From: Verrucomicrobiia bacterium
GTDB lineage: Bacteria; Verrucomicrobiota; Verrucomicrobiia; Limisphaerales; JADLHS01
NCBI GenBank assembly: GCA_026125285.1
Contig: JAHCLO010000010.1
Coordinates: forward strand, 124,001 to 188,000
DNA: 64,000 bases
Direction: 5' to 3'
The translations under genes and the position numbers were made by a program. Positions 1 to 9,400 of the stretch are shown piece by piece (within the stretch, counting starts at the first letter, position 1; the number at the start of each line of letters is the position of its first letter). Below the pieces are notes generated by a model, which made no database searches, had not been told where the DNA came from, and was given only the letters and a program-made list of their open reading frames with translations.

Positions 1-424
1 CTGCTCGGTATGGTGCTTTGCGCGGCTCGGGGCGTTCTGGGGTTTATGGTTCTGGCCGGGTTGGCACTATCGGTTCCGCTGGCTGGTGACGTCGTACTTG
101 GCGCTGCTCGGCACCTTTGTTTTGATTCTCACCGTCCCCAGCCTGCCGGTGCTGGTGCTCGCCCAACTGGTCTTGGGCGCGGCCATCGGGTTGATCTATT
201 ACTCCTCACTGTTCTATTCCATGGACGTGGGCGAAACCAAGGGTGAACACGGCGGCATCCACGAGGCAGCCATCGGTTTGGGTAATTTCGCCGGCCCGGC
301 CGTGGGGGCGGCCTCCCTGCACTTCCTGCCGCACTATGCCAACAGCGGCGCTCTGGCTGTCAGCGCGCTGTTGCTCTGCGGTTTGGGCGGCTTGCTGACC
401 ATCCGGTTCAAGACGAAAACTTGA
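1..424 (+). CDS. MFS-type transporter, C-terminal part (5' end outside window)
   Basis: The frame is open from base 2 to a tga at 422-424, so about 140 C-terminal residues are visible and the gene starts upstream of the window. The residues form several hydrophobic helices separated by short basic or glycine-rich loops, including YYSSLFYSMDVGETKGEHGG and GNFAGPAVGAASLHFLP, which look like the last helices of a major facilitator superfamily permease. The substrate cannot be read from this part. The gene runs in the same direction as fabI and ends 75 bases before it. The family call rests on helix pattern and loop motifs only. Confidence 0.6.
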   Translation, partial: CSVWCFARLGAFWGLWFWPGWHYRFRWLVTSYLALLGTFVLILTVPSLPVLVLAQLVLGAAIGLIYYSSLFYSMDVGETKGEHGGIHEAAIGLGNFAGPAVGAASLHFLPHYANSGALAVSALLLCGLGGLLTIRFKTKT

Positions 425-499
425 TAACTGCCCGGTTTCCCTTCATGCTTGCGGACGATTCACGGTGAATGGCCCGATATCCTAACCCGTTTAACCAAC

Positions 500-1270
500 A
501 TGTCATTACTTGCAGGCAAACTCGGCATCGTCTTTGGGGTCGCCAACAAGCGCTCCATCGCTTGGGCCATCGCACAGGCTTGGGCCCGGTCCGGCGCCCA
601 ACTTGCCTTCACCTACCAGGGGGAACGTCTCAAGGAGAACGTCGAGGAACTCGCCGGCACCTTCGGCGCCGATACCCTCATCCTGCCCTGTGATGTAACC
701 AAGGATGAAGACATCGCGCGCGTCTTCAGCGAAGTCGGCGCCAAGTTCGGCAAGTTGCACCTATTGCTACATTCCGTGGCGTTCGCGCCCAAGGATGCGC
801 TGGAAGGTGAATTCGTGAACACCAGCCGGGAAGCGTTCCGCATCGCGCACGATGTCAGCGCGTATTCCCTCGTCGCGCTGTCCCGCGCCGCCGCACCGCT
901 CATGCCCGACGGCGGCAGCATCATTGCCATGAGTTATTACGGCGCGGAAAAAGTCGTGCCCCACTACAACGTCATGGGCGTGGCGAAGGCCGCACTGGAG
1001 GCCAGCACCCGTTATCTGGCCTACGACCTCGGCCCGAAGAAAATCCGGGTCAACTGCATCAGCGCCGGCCCCGTGAACACCCTGGCCGCGCGCGGCATTG
1101 CTGGCTTCACCGACATGCTCAAGCATTACGAAGCCAAGTCCCCGCTCAAACGCAACGTGCTGTCTGAGGAACTCGGCGCCACCGGCACCTTCCTCGCCAG
1201 CGACGGCGCGGGCGCCATCACCGGACAGGTCATTTACGTGGACAGCGGCTACCAGATCATGGGCATGTAA
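500..1270 (+). CDS. fabI: Enoyl-[acyl-carrier-protein] reductase (NADH) FabI
   Basis: The product reduces trans-2-enoyl-ACP in the last step of each fatty-acid elongation cycle (cytosolic, type II FAS). The 256-residue length is typical. The N-terminal nucleotide-binding stretch GKLGIVFGVANKRSIAWAIA is the FabI form of the short-chain dehydrogenase loop. The catalytic pair is Tyr156 and Lys163 in PHYNVMGVAK, the same residue numbers as in E. coli FabI, and ISAGPVNTLAARGI is the family's substrate-side loop. The start at 500 (MSLLAGK) was preferred over an in-frame ATG at 449, because the 17 extra residues do not look like FabI. It stands alone, without other fab genes nearby. Confidence 0.96.
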   Translation: MSLLAGKLGIVFGVANKRSIAWAIAQAWARSGAQLAFTYQGERLKENVEELAGTFGADTLILPCDVTKDEDIARVFSEVGAKFGKLHLLLHSVAFAPKDALEGEFVNTSREAFRIAHDVSAYSLVALSRAAAPLMPDGGSIIAMSYYGAEKVVPHYNVMGVAKAALEASTRYLAYDLGPKKIRVNCISAGPVNTLAARGIAGFTDMLKHYEAKSPLKRNVLSEELGATGTFLASDGAGAITGQVIYVDSGYQIMGM

Positions 1271-1394
1271 CCTCGGTGGGTGAGCCCCTGCCAGCGGGTG
1301 GGTGTGAGTCTGCCGCTCCTCCGCCCCCCGCGATTCGATATCGTATGATGCCGGTTCACACGTCACGGTGCGGAGTTCTGAACTCAACCAGAAC

Positions 1395-2777
1395 TCAACG
1401 GCCCAGCAAGAAGTGAAACGCCCGCTTTAGCGTCGCCAGCTTGACTCGCGGCGGTGGGTAGCGCAATCGCGGGTCAAAGCCGAGCGCAGCACGTAACACG
1501 GAGCGCCGGTGACTGAAGCACTCAAAACTGGCCTGCCCGTGATAAGCTCCGAAACCGCTGTCGCCCAGTCCGCCAAAGGGAAGATCATTGCCGATCATGT
1601 GGGTGACCACGTCGTTCAGGCCGACCCCGCCGGAGCGGGTTTGTTCGAGCACCTGTTCCTGTGTCGTCCGATTCCGGGTGAACAAATACAACGCCAGCGG
1701 CGTGGGCCGGTCGCGCAGCAACGCCAGTGCCTCTTCGAGGCGCGAAAATTCCACCACGGGCAGAACTGGTCCAAAGATTTCCTCAGCCATTACGGGAGCG
1801 TCCATCGGCACGTCGGTCAGGATGGTCGGCGCGAGGTAGAGGCTCTCGGCGTCGTGCTGTCCGCCGTGCGCTATCTGGCCGTTGTCCAGGTAGCTGGTCA
1901 GGCGATCAAAATGGCGACGGTTGATGATGCGTCCGTAATCGGGGCTGGTGGCTGGATCGGCACCGTAAAACTCGCCGATGGCCTGCTTCACCGATGCCAG
2001 CAGTTCCTTGCGGATGCGGCGATCCACGAGGAGGAAGTCCGGGGCCACGCACGTCTGCCCGGCGTTCATGAATTTGCCCCAGGCAATCCGCCGCGCGGCC
2101 ACTTCGATAGGCGCGTCGGCGCAAACCAGACACGGACATTTGCCACCGAGTTCCAGTGTGACCGGCGTGAGATGCCGGGCTGCCGCCGTCATCACCGCGC
2201 GGCCCACATTCGTGCTGCCGGTGAAGAAGATCGTGTCGAACTTCTCCAGCAACAACGCCTCGGCGGCCTCGCGTTCGCCGAGCACGACCGCCAGGTACTC
2301 TTCCGCGAAGGTCTCCGCGACGAGTTTCGCCACCGCCGCGGCGGTGTGGGGCGCAAATTCCGACGGCTTGAGGATCGCGCAATTCCCGGCGGCCATCGCG
2401 CCGACCAGGGGAGACAGAAGCAATTGGAGCGGATAATTCCAAGGCCCAATCACCAAAGCCACGCCGTAAGGTTCGGAGCGGATGAAACCGCGTCCGGGCC
2501 AGGCGATGGGCGGCGCGCGGCGGCGGCGCGGCTTCATCCACGAGCGGCAATGGCGGAGGGCATGACGGACTTCGTGGAGCACAAAGCCAAGCTCGGTCGC
2601 ATAAGCCTCGTAGGCGGACTTGTGCAGGTCGGCGTGCAAGGCGGCCAACAGCGCCGGTTCGTGTGCCACCAGCGCGTCATGCAGTTGGCGCAGTTGACCG
2701 ATGCGAAACTCCGCCGGACGTGTCGCGCTCGAATGGAAGAACGCGCGTTGCCGGCGGACGAGGTTGGTGAAATCCAT
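1395..2777 (-). CDS. NAD(P)-dependent aldehyde dehydrogenase, ALDH3-like
   Basis: This 460-residue protein oxidises an aldehyde to the acid. The short length, the sequence GPWNYPLQLLLSPLVGA (about 111-127) and the lack of an N-terminal extension match the class 3 fatty/aromatic aldehyde group. The general-base Glu209 lies in VTLELGGKCP and the nucleophile Cys243 in NAGQTCVAPD; FTGSTNVGR is the NAD-loop motif. The start was set at MDFTNLVRRQ. An upstream in-frame ATG at 2846 would add 23 residues of low-complexity sequence. It is convergent with fabI, and the substrate cannot be inferred from the neighbourhood. Confidence 0.93.
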   Translation of the reverse strand: MDFTNLVRRQRAFFHSSATRPAEFRIGQLRQLHDALVAHEPALLAALHADLHKSAYEAYATELGFVLHEVRHALRHCRSWMKPRRRRAPPIAWPGRGFIRSEPYGVALVIGPWNYPLQLLLSPLVGAMAAGNCAILKPSEFAPHTAAAVAKLVAETFAEEYLAVVLGEREAAEALLLEKFDTIFFTGSTNVGRAVMTAAARHLTPVTLELGGKCPCLVCADAPIEVAARRIAWGKFMNAGQTCVAPDFLLVDRRIRKELLASVKQAIGEFYGADPATSPDYGRIINRRHFDRLTSYLDNGQIAHGGQHDAESLYLAPTILTDVPMDAPVMAEEIFGPVLPVVEFSRLEEALALLRDRPTPLALYLFTRNRTTQEQVLEQTRSGGVGLNDVVTHMIGNDLPFGGLGDSGFGAYHGQASFECFSHRRSVLRAALGFDPRLRYPPPRVKLATLKRAFHFLLGR

Positions 2778-2899
2778 AATTGGTTCGGCAGACCTTCTCC
2801 CGGCCTCCCTGCGGCCGTCAAGCGATGAATGTGGTTGCGGGCTCACGCCGAAGCGAACGTGGCGGAGGAACTGTCACGGCGGAGCTGGGTCGGGGTCGG

Positions 2900-3055
2900 C
2901 GAGTCAGAGGAACGAGCAAAAGGTGAAGACGGCGATGCGATTGCGCGCGGAGAACGGCGGTGACGATGAAATGGATTACGGAGCGGTTGGCTCTGCGTGC
3001 GCCGGGTTATGTGAATCACTGGCTCTCTCGTCGGCGAAAGTCGAAAGGGAAGTGA
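2900..3055 (+). pseudogene. Decayed C-terminal tail of a REP-associated (Y1_Tnp) transposase
   Basis: Two frames read together give a recognisable RAYT tail. Around 2920-2952 is KVKTAMRLRAE. After a one-base frame change comes AVTMKWITERLALRAPGYV, followed by NHWLSRRRKSKGK and a tga at 3053-3055. This matches the usual ending of REP-associated tyrosine transposases (RLRRETT-type helix, WIAERL helix, short basic tail). No HUH catalytic part is found next to it, so only the tail survives. The rest of the 430-base gap (2778-3207) shows no gene. The assignment is pattern recognition from memory of the family. Confidence 0.55.
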
Positions 3056-3207
3056 TGTGTCAAAACCAAGAACCGCTCGCCCTAATATGTGCCCCATTTA
3101 CATTTCGGTTACGAGTCAACGTGTCGTTTTTGGTTCGATTGGACATTGCTGCTGCCCGCTGCCAAAGGAGCCTGAATGTCAGTGGATGATCTCTTCCTGG
3201 GGAAAAC

Positions 3208-6200
3208 CTACGGTCGGCGCAGACGATAGTACACCGCCGGTGTCGTCGGACTGATCGGAAGGCTCAGATTGGTCACCGATTGTGAACCGGGAATATCAAA
3301 CCAAGCGCTGGGATTCGCCACGTTCACCGAGTTGGACTGGACGCGCCAACCCAGGTGTGATTCCGGCCACGCGAGACTGAGCGTCGCTCCGTTCACGTCA
3401 ATTGTCAGGCTGGTCGGCGTGTCGGCCACGAACGGAGCGAACTCCACATTGTCGAGCACGAGCACGCTCTGGCCCGTGGTGACGGGGCGAAAGGCGATCA
3501 CCACCTGGGTGGTGGCCGGGTTCGTCACAACATAGGTCATGGTGTGACGATGGAAGGTCTGATCCGCAGTCAATGCCGGAGCAAAGCTGCCCTGGGTGCC
3601 GGTGAATGAACCGGCCGCATTGAACTCGGCCACCGACACGTTCAGTGTCAGCGAACCGCCGCTGACCTGAAGCAAAGCCGCATCAAACGAGAGGGTGTAT
3701 TTCCTTCCCGTCACCACTGGACTGCGGGCGTTGTCATTGTCCAAGCCATAATCGTGCGCGGCCGGCGAGCCAGTGTTCGTCACCGCCAGGCGCAGCGCCC
3801 GGCTGCCCGGTTGACCGCCCGTGTAGCTGCCCGCGTCCACGATCGTGGCGGTCAGGTTGGTGATCGGCGGCGATCCCACGCTGAAAAGCCGCCAGCCGAG
3901 GAACGTGGTCGTATCCACGAAGACTCCGTTGCCTCCGGCGCTGGTGGCGGGTGGGCTGGACTCGAAGTCGCCGTTCACCAGCAGCGGAGCGACCACCATG
4001 CGGACGTTATCCAGGCTGATCGTCGTTGCGCCCACCACCCCCCGCAACGGGCCGAAGAACATGCCGATGCCGGCCGTCGCCGGGTTCACCGGTTGATAGA
4101 TGAAGGTGTGCTTTTCGTAGGTGGTGGTGGCTACCGAGCGGAGGGTCGAGAGGCCATTACCCAGGTAGCCGCCCGCGCTGTCGAATTCCTGCACTTGGAA
4201 CAACAGATTGCCGGTGGTGAGGCCGGCGATCCAGGCGGCATCGAAGGAAACGACATACCGCTGCCCCGGCTGCACCGGGGTGTGCATCGCGGGCATCCAT
4301 TGATCCAGGGCATGGCCCGCCGTGCCACCCGTATTCGTCACCCCGAGACGCATGGCCCGGGTGCCGATGGAGGCGTTGGCGATGAGGGTCGCGCTGAAAG
4401 CGACGCTGTTCGTGTCCACATTGAACACGCGCCAACCCGTGAAGGTGGCTCCATCCGCCATCACCGGCGGCAAACTCACACTGGTGCCCAGCGGCTGACT
4501 TTCGAAGCCGTGGTTCTGCGAGAGCAGATTCGGATTCCCGGGGGGGATTCCACCTACCCAACCTGGCCAGATTGACGTGCTGGGCGCCTGGTTGGCCACC
4601 ACCAGCGTCTCGTCCGTCTGGCCGTCCCCGTCGCGATCCACGTCAATGGTCACGGGCCCTTCGCCGAGCGTGGCCCAGTTGGGCCGGATCCAGTGCGTGG
4701 CGCCGGCTTCCAAAAGCAGGTTGGGGTGATGAAACACGCGACTTACGTTGCCGGTCGAACTGTTAAGTTCGAGATGGTACGAGGATGCCTCAGCGGTGCC
4801 GGCCAGACGAAATCCCCCCGCGTCGGCGGTGAGGCCGAGGCTGGCGGGATTCGTCGCCACGAGGCCGGAGGCGCGCAGGCTGCGGAACTCCCGGCCATTG
4901 GCGAGCGTCAGCGCCGTGAGTTCGAATGTTCCCGGACCGCCGCTGACAACCGACAAGCCATCTTCGAGCAGGTCCACCACCGCGCGCGTCGGGGAGGCCG
5001 CACCCGTCTGCAATAGGGAGGCCTTGACCGCGCTGCCCGAGACGCGCACGCCCGCAATCCCGTCGGTGCGGGGAATGGCCTCCGCCCGGTAAGAAACACC
5101 GGAGGGAACGACATAGGCGTCCGGCTGGGATGGCCTGCCGGTAATGGGAAAACTGATGAAGCCGCCGGGGAGGGTTTCGGTCAACACGCCTCCCTCATAG
5201 CGCAGTTCGCCCGCTCCGGATGTTACCGCCCCGCCGCGCCCGATGATACTCACTGAAAACGTCTCCGGCTCCGCGTCCCCAGCCGCCTTCACCATCGCTG
5301 GCAAGGGGTTCCCATTCCCGTCCAAAACGTGAGCCCATTGAGTGGAGGCCGTCTCAAATGCGCGCAAGACTTCCATCGAGAGATAAATTCCAGTGTTGGT
5401 GTCTCCCACCCAGTTGGGATTATGGTGCCACCATTTGTTCGCTTCAGTATCAATGTAAAGTACTGCGTTTACATCATCGTTTGGGCCGGGAGGGCCGTCG
5501 TTGGGATCAATGATTCCGATGGTATACAATCCTTCTTCCGACCCTTCCTCGCCTTCACGGTACATCCAGACCGGGACTACGGCGTGAGCTCCCCGCCCAG
5601 GCGCTTGGCCGGGCCGAAGTATAGCACTTGTGAAGAAAAGGAACCGGTCTCGGTCGCGGTCATCGCGCTCGAACATGGCTTTCAGCCGGGCAACCACATC
5701 GCGCGGTGTCATAGACGCGCGGTTCAGCACCGCCTCCGCTTGCTGCAACCGCCCATGCCAGTAAGGTTGCAGAGCATGCACCGCATCGAGAACCTCGTTG
5801 GAATTGAGAAGTGCCCCGAGGGTTGCACTTCCGCCGCTGGGCAGCCATTTTTCGTCGAATCGGTCGGGATCCTGGAATGCCGCCAACATTGCCATGGACA
5901 GTCCGTAGCACGCACCATTGTAAATCGGAGACTCAATCAAACGCCAATTCCACCATAAGGCAGCCTCGGGATTGGGTTGATTCCAAACCACTCCGCCGAG
6001 CGTCCACGGCTCCAAAGAGGTATAAGTGCCTTGAACGCCGAAGGCCCGGACCACAGCCGCCCACGGCGGATAAGAGTAAATTCTTCCGTTTCTAAAATAA
6101 AGAGGGTGATAACGAACCTCCCACTCCCCGCCTACGAAAGGGTCATAACCAAGAATCGGGTCGTTGTATGCATAACTATCCCGGCGCCAGTAATTTTCAT

Positions 6201-7869
6201 TCCACATTGCTTCTTGATCCTGTGGAAGAAAGCTGAAGGCATGTTCATCGGCAGAAAAGGGTTCGTACTCCGGCTGCTGAAAGCTCCCCACCACACGGTG
6301 TAGCCACCAAGAATCGCGAACCCGAAAGTGGGCACTAATTGTTTCCGTTGTCGCGTCGGCAGCGTCTACGGCGATCACAAAGGTTGAAGGGGAGAGGAGG
6401 TCTGCGGGCACGTCCCATTCGTACATGCCGGCTGCGGCAGGCACATTCTCAGCAATGAGCGTTCGCGTCACACAGGGAGAGAGCGAGCGCTGCACGAGGT
6501 AAAGATCCACCGCCACCATGTTGGTCGGCGCCTCGAAGCGGATCGTGTAGGGCTCATCGGGGCGTACAATTTCGTCTCTGGCCGGAGCGGTGATGCGCAG
6601 CCGCGAGCGTAATTTGAAGGCATACGCCGCGCCCACGTAATCGCGAGCCTCTTGGGCACCCGTCAGGAACCGGTCACCGGAGATCGAAATACTGCGGCCG
6701 AACGAGTCTGGTCCCAGTGCCCCGTTCGTGATCGTTTCCTGCTCGATCCACGCGGAGCCTTCGCGCTCGAAAACATGGATCACGCTCGGGTTTGCCGCTA
6801 TCGATTCAAATGGAAAAGTGCTGATGAGCAGGTGATTGCCTTCGACGGCGATGGTGGAGCCAAAGCCGTCCTGGGGGTGGCTGACACTTTGCCGGATGCT
6901 GCCGGTCTGATTCCAGGTGGCACCGTTACGTTCGAAGACTTGGACGGGGCCCGTGACGTTCAACCCGTTCTCAGCAAACAAGGGATTGCCGATAAACAAC
7001 GTGTCACCACTGAGGGCAATGCTGTTGCCAAAGGTGAAATACACCCCGTTCGGCGCCGCAATGCGTTGCTGCTCCTGCCACGCCTCGTTTTGCCGGGCAA
7101 AAACGTAAACCGACCCGCCGCCGGGTGAATAGTAGTCTCTCGTGCCGACGACAATCGTGTTTCCGTCAAAGGCGAGGCTTGCCCCGAAAAGCTCAAAAGA
7201 GGTCGGCCCGCGCGCGGGCACCAGTTGCTGCGTTTGGGTCCACACAGCCCCAGTTCTCTCGTAAACCAGGACTGCACCGTGGTCGTCCTCCGAATGGGTT
7301 CCTCCCCTTTTTAGACCGGGGATTCCCACAACGAGGGTGTTTCCGGAAAAAGCCACGGTTCGCCCAAATCCATCATGGATGGTGATCCCTGCGGGAAGGG
7401 GAAGGGATTGCTGAAGCGACCACTGTGTTCCACTTCGCCCATAAATATAGACTGCAGGCAGATCAGGATTGGAAGGCCATCCAGGTGTACCGACCACCAG
7501 CGTGTCAGTCGAAATCGCCAGACTTGCGCCAAAATAGGAGTTGTTAGCCGGGCTGGCGAGCGTTTGCCGAAGTCCCCAAGCGTTGTTTTCGCGCGTGTAG
7601 CAATACACCCTGGCATCGCCATCGGAATTACGGCCACTCACAACGGCCAAGTCCCCGGAAAGTGCAATGCTTGATCCGAACCCGGTCTCGAAGTCGCCGT
7701 CGGGGTTGGAAAACCCGTGCTCCAGGACAATCGTCGGCCCGCACGAGGCGGCCACCACCTGTCTCTGTCCGAAGACCGCCAGGAGGAAGAGGGTGATGAA
7801 CCACCACGTTGAGGACATGGAGTTTCGCGGTTTCGAATCGGTATGCAGGCTCATAAAAGGGTTTTTCAT
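3208..7869 (-). CDS. Exported 7-repeat beta-propeller protein with papain-like peptidase signature and two jelly-roll modules
   Basis: This 1553-residue protein begins with a basic stretch and a hydrophobic segment (about 19-41) that fits a signal peptide. Residues about 50-430 hold seven repeats of the type FGASLAISTDTLVVG, consistent with a seven-bladed FG-GAP/integrin-like propeller. An Ig-like linker follows. Next comes GACYGLSMAM with Cys654, GAHAVVPVWM with His762 and YTIGIIDPND with Asp788/Asn790, the order and spacing of a papain-like cysteine peptidase. Two related segments of about 170 residues (starting LLSQNHGFES and LLVNGDFESS) look like CenC-type carbohydrate-binding jelly rolls. 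The protein ends with a short beta module finishing in VYYRLRRP, seen on many exported proteins of this phylum. The start is uncertain (alternative Met at residues 6 and 18). No Shine-Dalgarno sequence is visible. Confidence 0.85.
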   Translation of the reverse strand: MKNPFMSLHTDSKPRNSMSSTWWFITLFLLAVFGQRQVVAASCGPTIVLEHGFSNPDGDFETGFGSSIALSGDLAVVSGRNSDGDARVYCYTRENNAWGLRQTLASPANNSYFGASLAISTDTLVVGTPGWPSNPDLPAVYIYGRSGTQWSLQQSLPLPAGITIHDGFGRTVAFSGNTLVVGIPGLKRGGTHSEDDHGAVLVYERTGAVWTQTQQLVPARGPTSFELFGASLAFDGNTIVVGTRDYYSPGGGSVYVFARQNEAWQEQQRIAAPNGVYFTFGNSIALSGDTLFIGNPLFAENGLNVTGPVQVFERNGATWNQTGSIRQSVSHPQDGFGSTIAVEGNHLLISTFPFESIAANPSVIHVFEREGSAWIEQETITNGALGPDSFGRSISISGDRFLTGAQEARDYVGAAYAFKLRSRLRITAPARDEIVRPDEPYTIRFEAPTNMVAVDLYLVQRSLSPCVTRTLIAENVPAAAGMYEWDVPADLLSPSTFVIAVDAADATTETISAHFRVRDSWWLHRVVGSFQQPEYEPFSADEHAFSFLPQDQEAMWNENYWRRDSYAYNDPILGYDPFVGGEWEVRYHPLYFRNGRIYSYPPWAAVVRAFGVQGTYTSLEPWTLGGVVWNQPNPEAALWWNWRLIESPIYNGACYGLSMAMLAAFQDPDRFDEKWLPSGGSATLGALLNSNEVLDAVHALQPYWHGRLQQAEAVLNRASMTPRDVVARLKAMFERDDRDRDRFLFFTSAILRPGQAPGRGAHAVVPVWMYREGEEGSEEGLYTIGIIDPNDGPPGPNDDVNAVLYIDTEANKWWHHNPNWVGDTNTGIYLSMEVLRAFETASTQWAHVLDGNGNPLPAMVKAAGDAEPETFSVSIIGRGGAVTSGAGELRYEGGVLTETLPGGFISFPITGRPSQPDAYVVPSGVSYRAEAIPRTDGIAGVRVSGSAVKASLLQTGAASPTRAVVDLLEDGLSVVSGGPGTFELTALTLANGREFRSLRASGLVATNPASLGLTADAGGFRLAGTAEASSYHLELNSSTGNVSRVFHHPNLLLEAGATHWIRPNWATLGEGPVTIDVDRDGDGQTDETLVVANQAPSTSIWPGWVGGIPPGNPNLLSQNHGFESQPLGTSVSLPPVMADGATFTGWRVFNVDTNSVAFSATLIANASIGTRAMRLGVTNTGGTAGHALDQWMPAMHTPVQPGQRYVVSFDAAWIAGLTTGNLLFQVQEFDSAGGYLGNGLSTLRSVATTTYEKHTFIYQPVNPATAGIGMFFGPLRGVVGATTISLDNVRMVVAPLLVNGDFESSPPATSAGGNGVFVDTTTFLGWRLFSVGSPPITNLTATIVDAGSYTGGQPGSRALRLAVTNTGSPAAHDYGLDNDNARSPVVTGRKYTLSFDAALLQVSGGSLTLNVSVAEFNAAGSFTGTQGSFAPALTADQTFHRHTMTYVVTNPATTQVVIAFRPVTTGQSVLVLDNVEFAPFVADTPTSLTIDVNGATLSLAWPESHLGWRVQSNSVNVANPSAWFDIPGSQSVTNLSLPISPTTPAVYYRLRRP

Positions 7870-8222
7870 CAGGGCGGAGGGCAGTTCTGGCTACTGACCA
7901 GTTTGCGCGGGAGTGCCGACAGCCCGCGCTCGCGCAAGCGCTGCCGAAAGCGGTCGAAAATTCTCTCGAACACGTCGGCCTGGGTCAGCGCCTCCCGGAA
8001 ATCCCAGACCGTGTTGGCGTCCGGGGCCTTGTCTCTTGGCGGCCAGCCGATGAACTGCCGGAGAAGCTTCAACCGATCGTTGGCCTGAGTTTCTGTCAAC
8101 TCGTTGGGCCGATTGTAAAAGCGTTGCACCACCAGCGCCTTGAACGTCTTCAACCCGTCGTGCGGTGGCCGCCCGCCCGACCCCTTGGCGGGCTGGGCCA
8201 GCGCAGCGTCCAGCCTTAGGCG
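7869..8222 (-). pseudogene. IS5-family transposase, N-terminal fragment
   Basis: The frame reads LDAALAQPAKGSGGRPPHD, then LKTFKALVVQRFYNRPNELT, ETQANDRLKLLRQFIGW and ANTVWDFREALTQADVFERI. This is the InsH-type N-terminal domain of IS5 transposases. It breaks off after about 110 residues into unrelated sequence and stops at the exact base where the propeller gene begins. The DDE catalytic domain is missing, and no terminal inverted repeats could be paired, so this is a relic. It shows that the region just upstream of the propeller gene was rearranged by an insertion element. Confidence 0.8.
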
Positions 8223-8598
8223 GAAGCGGCAATGCGACCACCGCGTAGGCGAGTTCCGCGGCGCCTACCCGCAGGCACGGAGCGCAGCTACTCAGCAAAG
8301 CGATTGCGAGCCAGGCGAAACCGGGGCCAGTCTTCGCGTGACGACGATTGGATTGGAGAAGACACATAATGGGGGGGGCTGTGAACCGAAATAAGTGGGA
8401 GAGATGGTGAATCAAGAAAATCGGTCGCTGGGAAAGAATTGCTCGCGCGCCGGGTTCATTGGCATTGATTTTCCCCTGGTACCAGCGGGTGTCAACCCCG
8501 TTCTTCGATCTTTGAGACATTTTGCCCGTTTGACGAAGCGTAAACGTAAACGGGTCTTGCTATGGACATATTCGGGCGGGGACGTGTCGTCTGGCGGC
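8223..8598. other. Gap without recognisable gene
   Basis: Between the IS5 fragment and the decayed RAYT gene there is no reading frame with family resemblance or convincing composition. It holds a short G run near 8370. The region is probably debris between two mobile-element relics. Confidence 0.5.
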
Positions 8599-8990
8599 AT
8601 GGCGCGGGAGTTGAGCGTGGAATGTCCCGACGTGATTTACCCCGTGAGATAACCGACAAACCGTTTGGTTGAATCTCCCGCGCCAATTGCCGCTTTGACC
8701 GCAACGTTCCTGGGGCCACTTATCTCACGAGGTGAATCACGTAATTTACCGGGGCACCTGCGCGAGCCGATCTTCCGCGATGACGCGGATCGCCCCCACG
8801 GTTTCTCACCAGGCCGGGCGAGGCGTGCATCAGGACCAGCTGGCAGGTTCAGGCACTCTGCCTGATGCCGAATTATTTCCATCCGGTCTTGGAAACACCC
8901 CAATGTGATTTTGCGGCCGGGATGAGATGCTTTCTGCGCACCCACACTGCCCGCTTCAATCGGCGGTGCTGGTCAACAGTCTCAATCAAC
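8599..8990 (+). pseudogene. Decayed REP-associated tyrosine transposase (Y1_Tnp), interrupted
   Basis: The start MARELSVECPDVIY (8599-8640) matches the usual opening of RAYT proteins. The frame then stops, and the expected continuation RGHLREPIFRDDADR resumes about 110 bases later, near 8750. After another frame change, QVQALCLMPNYFHPVLETPQ (about 8844-8900) gives a corrupted HUH motif (NYFH instead of N-H-x-H), followed by RCFLRTHTARFNRRC. The gene therefore carries an insertion of about 90 bases, at least two frame changes, and no C-terminal Tyr region. It is dead. The insertion is described separately. Confidence 0.75.
8641..8731. mobile_element. MITE-like palindromic insertion, copy 1
   Basis: The segment starts CCCGTGAGATAA (8641-8652) and ends TTATCTCACGAG (8720-8731), nearly perfect terminal inverted repeats about 67 bases apart. 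The flanks carry an imperfect direct repeat, CGTGATTTAC (8631-8640) and CGTAATTTAC (8740-8749), that fits a target-site duplication. It sits exactly where the RAYT pseudogene reading is interrupted. A second element with the same ends lies at 27131-27192 inside a ubiD fragment. It encodes nothing. Confidence 0.65.
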
Positions 8991-9400
8991 ACGCGGGTCT
9001 GGCAACGCCGGGCATTGAATCAGGCGCGAAGGCGCGCCCGTGCGGTTGACGAAGGCGTCAACCGCCGTACGCGCGGGCGCGGGCGCTCCCCTTGCAGAAA
9101 AGTGACTTGGGCCGCCGCCACCTCGGTAATCGTTTCGACTCGCCCCGCGGGTTGGCCATTTGCTCGGCCTTAATGGGTTAAATGGCGACCTTGAGGGACT
9201 TCTTAGATTCTTGGCCAAGCTGACAGTCCGCAACGCACACGGTGAACTTGATCGGAAGTATTCACATGCTTCGTCGCTTGCCACCGTTCTGGGAGCGCAA
9301 CCCCAAGTTTCTTCTTGTCCAGCAGGAAGATTTGAGCCGTCCAGACCACGGCCCTGGGGCTTGGAGTTTCTTTGGTTATTGGAGATTGGAATTTGGAGTT
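8991..9400. other. Gap without recognisable gene
   Basis: No supportable coding sequence was seen. The last 40 bases (around 9360-9400) contain the GGAGATTGGAATTTGGAG type of low-complexity spacer; a related spacer occurs near 23790. Confidence 0.4.

Noticed and set aside
1509-2828. 439-codon plus-strand frame opposite the aldehyde dehydrogenase
   Set aside because: The minus strand has all ALDH motifs; this frame is its shadow.
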